The notes beneath the pieces are model-generated. The model ran no database searches. It saw only the letters and a list, made by a program, of their open reading frames with translations, and was not told where the DNA came from. From assembly GCF_002994745.2 (NCBI RefSeq), contig NW_024387554.1:62001-126000 (forward strand): a stretch of 64,000 nt of DNA, read 5' to 3'. This stretch comes from Rosa chinensis. Lineage: Eukaryota; Streptophyta; Magnoliopsida; Rosales; Rosaceae. This document shows, in pieces, positions 8,037 to 19,700 of the stretch; position 1 is the stretch's first letter; each line of letters begins with the position of its first letter. Both the position numbers and the translations under genes were made by a program.

Positions 8037-10397
8037 TGATAGGAGCATTTTAATGCGACGTTTTAACTGCATTTCCCTACACTTTTCTGCGCCATTTCCT
8101 TGAAAAATCCCTGTTTGGGAAAGTTTCCATTCTTTGATTGGGAAAGTTCCTTATTGTAGAAAGTTTCCATTTTTGTCTTCATTTTTCATTTCTCATTTCT
8201 CATTTCTCATTTTTCATTTCTCATTTCTGGAAAGTTTCTATTTTTCATTTTTAGTAAGTTTCTATTTTCATTTTTTAGAAAGTTTCTATTTTAAGTATAG
8301 TTTCTATTTTCAGGACATCCGAGCTAGAAAGTGGAAATGAACGCACGAATGGGAAGAGGAGCTTGCGAACATCAAGACGAACGAACATGAGAGAAAATGG
8401 CCCACACATTTGAGCAGAAATGAAGAAACAAGCTTTCCTAGTCCAACCAGGAAATCCTACGAAATGGAGGAAGGCTTCCCTAGCAAGTTTCCAACGCAAC
8501 CATGAAAAAGAAATGGAAAAATAATGTGTTTTGCGTTGGAAAATGAGAAGGCTTGAAGATGAAGCAACGAGGCCCAAGAACTCTTTGGATTTTCGGCAAA
8601 TTGGATAATGGCCCATCAAAGCCCATGACACTAGGGTTTGTGACGCAAACCCTAGCCCTAAAGATATGTTTGCCGTGAAATTGCATGAGAGAAACAAGGA
8701 AGAGGCGTCCAAAAATCAGAAAATAAAGAAGATTTTCTATGGAGATTTTCTAGGGTTATTTTTATGGAAATAAATCAAGAGATAAAACCCTAGAAGACCT
8801 AGCCGTCCAAGCCAAGAGGAAAACAAGGGGATGCCGTGCAAACCCTAGGGAATTCGGCAAGAGATAATGAAGAGAGAAATTAGGGTTTTTGCCGTGAGGA
8901 AAAATCAGAAAAATAAAGAGATTTCGTGGAGATTTCTTAGGGAGCTTTTAAAGGAAAGAGAATATGTGTTGAACACAAAAAGCTCTCAAAGGAGTCTAGG
9001 TTCATCCCCCTTTTATTCTCTAAATATATTGTTGCCGAAATTGGTGTATAAAATCAGAAATTATCTACATATTTCGGCAAGAATTATTTAGGGAATTGAT
9101 ATTGGAATTTTGTGATTGGTTGCACCACCTCATAGGGCTTATGTGGCAAGAATTCATTGGAGGAAATTATGTGGAGGAATCAAGCACATGCCGTGAACAT
9201 CTCTAGGGTTTTGGACGGCTTGGACACCTATGGGCCGTCCCCTATATATTCCTACACTTTCTCAACGTCAAGGGTTCCGAAGTTCCATTCTTTACGTTTA
9301 CACTTTGAGAAAATAATTCAGAAAACTCTTTAGACTAGCCGTGTTCTTCTCCATCCTCTAGGGCAACCACGAAGTGCAAGCAAGGCCAAGGGAGAAGAAG
9401 ACAAGCCGTGCACACCATCCACCCTCCACCTTGAAGATTGCTTTCGAAATTCAAGAGACCACATCATCACTTCATTCATCTCATCTTCATCACGGTGTAA
9501 TCCGATTCTCCTTGTACCTTTGCTTTGTATTTTCGTTGGTTTTGCCTTAGTTGACACATATGTATGAACAAGTATTGTTTTCTGAAATTTTATGATGAAT
9601 TGTTAATTTTCAGATTCATATATTGCGATTTATGGTTGCTTTTGTGTGAGTGTTTGATTAAATTTGCATGATAGAAATCTTTTGTATGTTTATCTTGAAT
9701 GGTTCGAAACATTTAGGGTTTTTATATGAATGTTGCTACGAATTTGAGAACATGAATCAACTTTTTGGTTTTGTGTTCTTGAATCGATAAGTAGTAAAGG
9801 TTTTGTACAAAAACCGAATTTAATCAAAGAAGATTGCAATTAGGTGGACTTTTTCATACTAAGTTGCACATTTGAGTTGATAGCCTTTCTAGGTGTTTAT
9901 TGCGTTAAACATGACATGATTGACTAGCTTTCTAGGGCTTGATTGCATGTTTGATAGAATTAATCTAGGTGCTTTCACTTAGGTTAATTAGCATTGAAAG
10001 TAAAATATGGGAAATTGTTTGCTTTTGAACGTTTCACATGATCAACTCCTCTTGCATGACTATGATGAACAATGATGAACTTGAATTAATTTTAATCATG
10101 AGTTTCGACTTTGATCTTTGTTCTTGCATTCCATTTGTATTTTTATGTTTTTGCATTTTAATTATTTAGGTAACTTAGATTTTATTTTCGGAAATTAAAA
10201 CCAAAAACCAAAAACTCCCCCTTTTTCGTAAATATGTCTATATTTTGTAAATATTATACTTTGTTTTAATTTTAATTGTTTAATTGTTTGACAATGACAG
10301 GTGTACCCTCAATCCCCGGAATAGAACGATCCCTATTTACTTTATACTACTAATGACATTTCAGGGTTAAATTGGTCGCTCGATAAAAGCGACATCA
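8037..10397 (+). repeat. 3' LTR of element A
   Basis: 2,361 bp, nearly identical to the 5' LTR. It starts TGATAGGAGC and ends GCGACATCA. Its own TATA box is at 9243-9250 and could drive transcription outward into the satellite array. Confidence 0.95.
9243..9250 (+). promoter_or_regulatory. TATA box of 3' LTR, element A
   Basis: TATATATT, the same as at 1615-1622. A transcript from here would cross the rest of the LTR and enter the satellite at 10398. Confidence 0.7.
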
Positions 10398-10402
10398 AAA
10401 GA
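10398..10402. repeat. Right target-site duplication of element A (AAAGA)
   Basis: Directly follows the LTR terminus CATCA and matches 405-409. Confidence 0.95.
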
Positions 10403-10422
10403 ATAACTATGGCTTTGAATGT

Positions 10423-10430
10423 CACTAAAA
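10423..10430. other. Deletion joint in the first monomer after element A
   Basis: In other class-C-like monomers CACTAAAA occurs twice about 40 bp apart (CACTAAAACAACG and TTTCACTAAAAGCG). Here one copy joins GAATGT directly to GCGAAAGC and the stretch between is absent. This is the mark of a deletion between short direct repeats. Confidence 0.8.
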
Positions 10431-11551
10431 GCGAAAGCAAATCCTAAACCCTAGAAGCGAGAAGTTTGGAAAATCACTGTTCATAAACTCAAATTGAAAC
10501 AAAGTGATCAAATTGTTTGAAAGAATAACTATGGCTTTGAATGTCACCAGAACAACGCATTGAAAGATTTAAATGCGATTTCACGAAGAGAGAAAGCAAA
10601 TCCTAAACTTTAGAAGCGAGAAGTTTTGAGAATAACTATTCAACTACTCAAATTGAAACAAAGTGATCAAATTATTTGAAAGAATAACTATGCCTTTGAA
10701 TGTCACTAGAACAACGCATTTAAAGATTTAGAAGCCATTATTTCACGAAAAGAGAAAGCAAATCCTAAACCCTAGAAGGGACAAGTTTTGAAATCACTGT
10801 TCATCTACTCAAATTGAAACAAAGTGATCAAATTGTTTGAAAGAATAACTATGGCTTTGAATGTCACTAGAACAACGCATTGAAAGATTTAGAAGCGATT
10901 TCACGAAAAGAGAAAGCAAATCCTAAACTGTAGAAGGGAGAAGTTTGGAAAATCACTGTTCATCTACTCAAATTGAAACAAAGTGATCAAATTATTTGAA
11001 TGAATAACTATGGCATTGAATGTCACTAGAACAACGCATTTAAAGATTTAGAAGTCATTTCACTAAAATCGAAAGCAAATGCTAAACCCTAGAAGCGAGA
11101 AGTTTGGACAATCACTGTTCATAAACTCAAATTGAAACAAAGTGATCAAATTGTTTGAAAGAATAACTATGGCTTTGAATGTCACTAAAACAACGCATTT
11201 AAAGATTTAGAAGTCATTTCACTAAAAGCGAAAGCAAATCCTAAACCCTAGAAGCGAGAAGTTTGGAAAATCACTGTTCATAAACTCAAATTGAAACAAA
11301 GTGATCAAATTGTTTGAAAGAATAACTATGGCTTTGAATGTCACTAGAACAACGCATTGAAAGATTTAAATGCGATTTCACGAAAAGAGAAAGCAAATCC
11401 TAAACTTAGAAGCGAGAAGTTTGGAGAATCACTGTTCAACTACTCAAATTGAAACAAAGTGATCAAATTATTTGAAAGAATAACTATGCCTTTGAATGTC
11501 ACTAGAACAACGCATTTAAAGATTTAGAAGCCATTATTTCACGAAAAGAGA

Positions 11552-12670
11552 AAGCAAATCCTAAACCCTAGTAGGGAGAAGTTTGGAAATCACTGTTCAT
11601 CTACTCAAATTGAAACAAAGTGATCAAATTGTTTGAAAGAATAACTATGGCTTTGAATGTCACTAAAACAACGCATTTAAAGATTTAGAAGTCATTTCAC
11701 TAAAAGCGAAAGCAAATCCTAAACCCTAGAAGCGAGAAGTTTGGAAAATCACTGTTCATCAACTCAAATTGAAACAAAGTGATCAAATTGTTTGAAAGAA
11801 TAACTATGGCTTTGAATGTCACTAGAACAACGCATTGAAAGATTTAAATGCGATTTCACGAAAAGAGAAAGCAAATCCTAAACTTTAGAAGCGAGAAGTT
11901 TGGAGAATCACTGTTCAACTACTCAAATTGAAACAAAGTGATCAAATTATTTGAAAGAATAAATATGCCTTTGAATGTCACTAGAACAACGCATTTAAAG
12001 ATTTAGAAGCCATTATTTCACGAAAAGAGAAAGCAAATCCTAAACCCTAGTAGGGAGAAGTTTGGAAAATCACTGTTCATCTACTCAAATTGAAACAAAG
12101 TGATCAAATTGTTTGAAAGAATAACTATGGCTTTGAATGTCACAAAAACAACGCATTTAAAGATTTAGAAGTCATTTCACTAAAAGCGAAAGCAAATCCA
12201 AACCCTAGAAGCGAGAAGTTTGGAAAATCACTGTTCATCAACTCAAATTGAAACAAAGTGATCAAATTGTTTGAAAGAATAACTATGGCTTTGAATGTCA
12301 CTAGAACAACGCATTGAAAGATTTAAATGCGATTTCACGAAAAGAGAAAGCAAATCCTAAACTTTAGAAGCGAGAAGTTTGGAGAATCACTGTTCAACTA
12401 CTCAAATTGAAACAAAGTGATCAAATTATTTGAAAGAATAAATATGCCTTTGAATGTCACTAGAACAACGCATTTAAAGATTTAGAAGCCATTATTTCAC
12501 GAAAAGAGAAAGCAAATCCTAAACCCTAGTAGGGAGAAGTTTGGAAAATCACTGTTCATCTACTCAAATTGAAACAAAGTGATCAAATTGTTTGAAAGAA
12601 TAACTATGGCTTTGAATGTCACAAAAACAACGCATTTAAAGATTTAGAAGTCATTTCACTAAAAGCGAAA
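11552..12670. repeat. Well-preserved A-B-C higher-order units
   Basis: Successive monomers follow C, A, B, C, A, B, C. B-class monomers starting at 11871 and 12350 are 479 bp apart, giving the trimer period. Class-specific bases repeat with the trimer, not the monomer. Confidence 0.8.
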
Positions 12671-13730
12671 GCAAATCCAAAACCCTAGAAGCGAGAAGTT
12701 TGGAAAATCACTGTTCATCTACTCAAATTGAAACAAAGTGATCAAATTGTTTGAAAGAATAAGTATGGCTTTGAATGTCACTAGAACAACGCATTGAAAG
12801 ATTTAAATGCGATTTCACGAAAAGAGAAAGCAAATCCTAAACTTTAGAAGCGAGAAGTTTTGAGAATAACTATTCAACTACTCAAATTGAAACAAAGTGA
12901 TCAAATTATTTGAAAGAATAACTATGGCTTTGAATGTCACTAGAACAACGCATTTAAAGATTTAGAAGCCATTATTTCACGAAAAGAGAAAGCAAATCCT
13001 AAACCCTAGAATGGAAAAGTTTTGAAAATCACTGTTCATCTACTCAAATTGAAACAAAGTGATCAAATTGTTTGAAAGAATAACTATGGCTTTGAATGTC
13101 ACAAGAACAACGCATTGAAAGATTTAGAAGCGATTTCACGAAAAGAGAAAGCAAATCCTAAACTTTAGAAGGGAGAAGTTTGGAAAATCACTGTTCATCT
13201 ACTCAAATTGAAACAAAGTGATCAAATTATTTGAAAGAATAACTATGCCTTTGAATGTCACTAGAACAACGCATTTAAAGATTTAGAAGCCATTATTTCA
13301 CGAAAAGAGAAAGCAAATCCTAAACCCTAGAAGGGACAAGTTTTGAAAATCACTGTTCATCTACTCAAATTGAAACAAAGTGATCAAATTGTTTGAAAGA
13401 ATAACTATGGCTTTGAATGTCACTAGAACAACGCATTGAAAGATTTAGAAGCGATTTCACGAAAAGAGAAAGCAAATCCTAAACTGTAGAAGGGAGAAGT
13501 TTGGAAAATCACTGTTCATCTACTCAAATTGAAACAAAGTGATCAAATTATTTGAATGAATAACTATGGCATTGAATGTCACTAGAACAACGCATTTAAA
13601 GATTTAGAAGTCATTTCACTAAAATCGAAAGCAAATGCTAAACCCTAGAAGCGAGAAGTTTGGACAATCACTGTTCATAAACTCAAATTGAAACAAAGTG
13701 ATCAAATTGTTTGAAAGAATAACTATGGCT

Positions 13731-16700
13731 TTGAATGTCACTAAACAACGCATTTAAAGATTTAGAAGTCATTTCACTAAAGCGAAAGCAAATCCTAAAC
13801 CTAGAAGCGAGAAGTTTGGAAAATCACTGTTCATAACTCAAATTGAAACAAAGTGATCAAATTGTTTGAAAGAATAACTATGGCTTTGAATGTCACTAGA
13901 ACAACGCATTGAAAGATTTAAATGCGATTTCACGAAAAGAGAAAGCAAATCCTAAACTTTAGAAGCGAGAAGTTTGGAGAATCACTGTTCAACTACTCAA
14001 ATTGAAACAAAGTGATCAAATTATTTGAAAGAATAACTATGCTTTGAATGTCACTAGAACAACGCATTTAAAGATTTAGAAGCCATTATTTCACGAAAAG
14101 AGAAAGCAAATCCTAAACCCTAGTAGGGAGAAGTTTGGAAAATCACTGTTCATCTACTCAAATTGAAACAAAGTGATCAAATTGTTTGAAAGAATAACTA
14201 TGGCTTTGAATGTCACTAAACAACGCATTTAAAGATTTAGAAGTCATTTCACTAAAAGCGAAAGCAAATCCTAAACCTAGAAGCGAGAAGTTTGGAAAAT
14301 CACTGTTCATCAACTCAAATTGAAACAAAGTGATCAAATTGTTTGAAAGAATAACTATGGCTTTGAATGTCACTAGAACAACGCATTGAAAGATTTAAAT
14401 GCGATTTCACGAAAAGAGAAAGCAAATCCTAAACTTAGAAGCGAGAAGTTTGGAGAATCACTGTTCAACTACTCAAATTGAAACAAAGTGATCAAATTAT
14501 TTGAAAGAATAATATGCTTTGAATGTCACTAGAACAACGCATTTAAAGATTTAGAAGCCATTATTTCACGAAAAGAGAAAGCAAATCCTAAACCCTAGTA
14601 GGGAGAAGTTTGGAAAATCACTGTTCATCTACTCAAATTGAAACAAAGTGATCAAATTGTTTGAAAGAATAACTATGGCTTTGAATGTCACAAAAACAAC
14701 GCATTTAAAGATTTAGAAGTCATTTCACTAAAAGCGAAAGCAAATCCAAACCCTAGAAGCGAGAAGTTTGGAAAATCACTGTTCATCTACTCAAATTGAA
14801 ACAAAGTGATCAAATTGTTTGAAAGAATAAGTATGGCTTTGAATGTCACTAGAACAACGCATTGAAAGATTTAAATGCGATTTCACGAAAAGAGAAAGCA
14901 AATCCTAAACTTTAGAAGCGAGAAGTTTTGAGAATAACTATTCAACTACTCAAATTGAAACAAAGTGATCAAATTATTTGAAAGAATAACTATGGCTTTG
15001 AATGTCACTAGAACAACGCATTTAAAGATTTAGAAGCCATTATTTCACGAAAAGAGAAAGCAAATCCTAAACCCTAGAATGGAAAGTTTGAAAATCACTG
15101 TTCATCTACTCAAATTGAAACAAAGTGATCAAATTGTTTGAAAGAATAACTATGGCTTTGAATGTCACAAGAACAACGCATTGAAAGATTTAGAAGCGAT
15201 TTCACGAAAAGAGAAAGCAAATCCTAAACTTAGAAGGGAGAAGTTTGGAAAATCACTGTTCATCTACTCAAATTGAAACAAAGTGATCAAATTATTTGAA
15301 AGAATAACTATGCTTTGAATGTCACTAGAACAACGCATTAAAGATTTAGAAGCATTTTCACGAAAAGAGAAAGCAAATCCTAAACCTAGAAGGGAAAGTT
15401 TGAAAATCACTGTTCATCTACTCAAATTGAAACAAAGTGATCAAATTGTTTGAAAGAATAACTATGGCTTTGAATGTCACTAGAACAACGCATTAAAGAT
15501 TTAGAAGCGATTTCACGAAAAGAGAAAGCAAATCCTAAACCTAGAAGGAGAAGTTTGGAAAATCACTGTTCATCTACTCAAATTGAAACAAAGTGATCAA
15601 ATTTTTGAATGAATAACTATGGCTTGAATGTCACTAGAACAACGCATTTAAAGATTTAGAAGTCATTTCACTAAAATCGAAAGCAAATCTAAACCCTAGA
15701 AGCGAGAAGTTTGGAAATCACTGTTCATAAACTCAAATTGAAACAAAGTGATCAAATTGTTTGAAAGAATAACTATGGCTTTGAATGTCACTAAACAACG
15801 CATTTAAAGATTTAGAAGTCATTTCACAAAAGGAAAGCAAATCCTAAACCTAGAAGCGAGAAGTTTGGAAAATCACTGTTCATAAACTCAAATTGAAACA
15901 AAGTGATCAAATTGTTTGAAAGAATAACTATGGCTTTGAATGTCACTAGAACAACGCATTGAAAGATTTAAAGCGATTTCACGAAAAGAGAAAGCAAATC
16001 CTAAACCTTAGAAGCGAGAAGTTTGGAAATCACTGTTCACTACTCAAATTGAAACAAAGTGATCAAATTATTTGAAAGAATAACTATGCTTTGAATGTCA
16101 CTAGAACAACGCATTTAAAGATTTAGAAGCCATTTCACGAAAAGAGAAAGCAAATCCTAAACCCTAGAGGAGAAGTTTGGAAAATCACTGTTCATCTACT
16201 CAAATTGAAACAAAGTGATCAAATTGTTTGAAAGAATAACTATGGCTTTGAATGTCACTAAACAACGCATTAAAGATTTAGAAGTCATTTCACTAAAAGG
16301 AAAGCAAATCCTAAACCCTAGAAGCGAGAAGTTTGGAAAATCACTGTTCATCAACTCAATTGAAACAAAGTGATCAAATTGTTTGAAAGAATAACTATGG
16401 CTTTGAATGTCACTAGAACAACGCATTGAAAGATTTAAAGCATTTCACGAAAAGAGAAAGCAAATCCTAAACTTAGAAGCGAGAAGTTGGAAATCACTGT
16501 TCAACTACTCAAATTGAAACAAAGTGATCAAATTATTTGAAAGAATAATATGCTTTGAATGTCACTAGAACAACGCATTTAAAGATTTAGAAGCCATTTC
16601 ACGAAAAGAGAAAGCAAATCCTAAACCCTAGAGGAGAAGTTTGGAAAATCACTGTTCATCTACTCAAATTGAAACAAAGTGATCAAATTGTTTGAAAGAA

Positions 16701-19700
16701 TAACTATGGCTTTGAATGTCACAAAACAACGCATTTAAAGATTTAGAAGTCATTTCACTAAAAGCGAAAGCAAATCCAAACCTAGAAGCGAGAAGTTTGG
16801 AAATCACTGTTCATCTACTCAAATTGAAACAAAGTGATCAAATTGTTTGAAAGAATAATATGGCTTTGAATGTCACTAGAACAACGCATTGAAAGATTTA
16901 AAGCGATTTCACGAAAAGAGAAAGCAAATCCTAAACTTAGAAGCGAGAAGTTTTGAGAATAACTATTCAACTACTCAAATTGAAACAAAGTGATCAAATT
17001 ATTTGAAAGAATAACTATGGCTTTGAATGTCACTAGAACAACGCATTTAAAGATTTAGAAGCCATTTTCACGAAAAGAGAAAGCAAATCCTAAACCTAGA
17101 AGGAAAGTTTTGAAAATCACTGTTCATCTACTCAAATTGAAACAAAGTGATCAAATTGTTTGAAAGAATAACTATGGCTTTGAATGTCACAAGAACAACG
17201 CATTGAAAGATTTAGAAGCGATTTCACGAAAAGAGAAAGCAAATCCTAAACTTAGAAGGAGAAGTTTGGAAAATCACTGTTCATCTACTCAAATTGAAAC
17301 AAAGTGATCAAATTATTTGAAAGAATAACTATGCTTTGAATGTCACTAGAACAACGCATTTAAAGATTTAGAAGCCATTATTTCACGAAAAGAGAAAGCA
17401 AATCCTAAACCCTAGAAGGGACAAGTTTTGAAAATCACTGTTCATCTACTCAAATTGAAACAAAGTGATCAAATTGTTTGAAAGAATAACTATGGCTTTG
17501 AATGTCACTAGAACAACGCATTGAAAGATTTAGAAGCGATTTCACGAAAAGAGAAAGCAAATCCTAAACTGTAGAAGGGAGAAGTTTGGAAATCACTGTT
17601 CATCTACTCAAATTGAAACAAAGTGATCAAATTATTTGAATGAATAACTATGGCATTGAATGTCACTAGAACAACGCATTTAAAGATTTAGAAGTATTTC
17701 ACTAAAATCGAAAGCAAATGCTAAACCCTAGAAGCGAGAAGTTTGGACAATCACTGTTCATAAACTCAAATTGAAACAAAGTGATCAAATTGTTTGAAAG
17801 AATAACTATGGCTTTGAATGTCACTAAAACAACGCATTTAAAGATTTAGAAGTCATTTCACTAAAAGCGAAAGCAAATCCTAAACCTAGAAGCGAGAAGT
17901 TTGGAAAATCACTGTTCATAACTCAAATTGAAACAAAGTGATCAAATTGTTTGAAAGAATAACTATGGCTTTGAATGTCACTAGAACAACGCATTGAAAG
18001 ATTTAATGCGATTTCACGAAAAGAGAAAGCAAATCCTAAACTTTAGAAGCGAGAAGTTTGGAGAATCACTGTTCAACTACTCAAATTGAAACAAAGTGAT
18101 CAAATTATTTGAAAGAATAACTATGCCTTTGAATGTCACTAGAACAACGCATTTAAAGATTTAGAAGCCATTATTTCACGAAAAGAGAAAGCAAATCCTA
18201 AACCCTAGTAGGGAGAAGTTTGGAAATCACTGTTCATCTACTCAAATTGAAACAAAGTGATCAAATTGTTTGAAAGAATAACTATGGCTTTGAATGTCAC
18301 TAAAACAACGCATTTAAAGATTTAGAAGTCATTTCACTAAAAGCGAAAGCAAATCCTAAACCCTAGAAGCGAGAAGTTTGGAAAATCACTGTTCATAACT
18401 CAAATTGAAACAAAGTGATCAAATTGTTTGAAAGAATAACTATGGCTTTGAATGTCACTAGAACAACGCATTGAAAGATTTAAATGCGATTTCACGAAAA
18501 GAGAAAGCAAATCCTAAACTTTAGAAGCGAGAAGTTTGGAGAATCACTGTTCAACTACTCAAATTGAAACAAAGTGATCAAATTATTTGAAAGAATAACT
18601 ATGCCTTTGAATGTCACTAGAACAACGCATTTAAAGATTTAGAAGCCATTATTTCACGAAAAGAGAAAGCAAATCCTAAACCCTAGTAGGGAGAAGTTTG
18701 GAAAATCACTGTTCATCTACTCAAATTGAAACAAAGTGATCAAATTGTTTGAAAGAATAACTATGGCTTTGAATGTCACTAAAACAACGCATTTAAAGAT
18801 TTAGAAGTCATTTCACTAAAAGCGAAAGCAAATCCTAAACCCTAGAAGCGAGAAGTTTGGAAAATCACTGTTCATCAACTCAAATTGAAACAAAGTGATC
18901 AAATTGTTTGAAAGAATAACTATGGCTTTGAATGTCACTAGAACAACGCATTGAAAGATTTAAATGCGATTTCACGAAAAGAGAAAGCAAATCCTAAACT
19001 TTAGAAGCGAGAAGTTTGGAGAATCACTGTTCAACTACTCAAATTGAAACAAAGTGATCAAATTATTTGAAAGAATAATATGCCTTTGAATGTCACTAGA
19101 ACAACGCATTTAAAGATTTAGAAGCCATTATTTCACGAAAGAGAAAGCAAATCCTAAACCCTAGTAGGGAGAAGTTTGGAAAATCACTGTTCATCTACTC
19201 AAATTGAAACAAAGTGATCAAATTGTTTGAAAGAATAACTATGGCTTTGAATGTCACAAAACAACGCATTTAAAGATTTAGAAGTCATTTCACTAAAAGC
19301 GAAAGCAAATCCAAAACCCTAGAAGCGAGAAGTTTGGAAAATCACTGTTCATCTACTCAAATTGAAACAAAGTGATCAAATTGTTTGAAAGAATAAGTAT
19401 GGCTTTGAATGTCACTAGAACAACGCATTGAAAGATTTAAATGCGATTTCACGAAAAGAGAAAGCAAATCCTAAACTTTAGAAGCGAGAAGTTTGAGAAT
19501 ACTATTCAACTACTCAAATTGAAACAAAGTGATCAAATTATTTGAAAGAATAACTATGGCTTTGAATGTCACTAGAACAACGCATTTAAAGATTTAGAAG
19601 CCATTATTTCACGAAAAGAGAAAGCAAATCCTAAACCCTAGAAGGAAAGTTTGAAAATCACTGTTCATCTACTCAAATTGAAACAAAGTGATCAAATTGT

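Larger units (their letters stand above)
410..10397 (+). mobile_element. Element A: complete gag-only LTR retrotransposon
   Basis: A complete 9,988-bp element: 5' LTR 410-2768, PBS from 2774, leader, one gag ORF (4491-6056), about 2 kb of 3' noncoding DNA, polypurine tract 8022-8036, 3' LTR 8037-10397. LTRs start TGATA and end CATCA. It is flanked by perfect AAAGA duplications. No open frame for protease, reverse transcriptase, RNase H or integrase exists between the LTRs. That matches the published TR-GAG class of non-autonomous plant elements (large LTRs, gag, no pol). The tRNA-Asp primer and the Gag type point to the Athila/Tat side of Ty3/gypsy; this lineage call is inference. The LTRs differ by about one substitution and two one-base indels, so the insertion is young. 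Confidence 0.95.
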
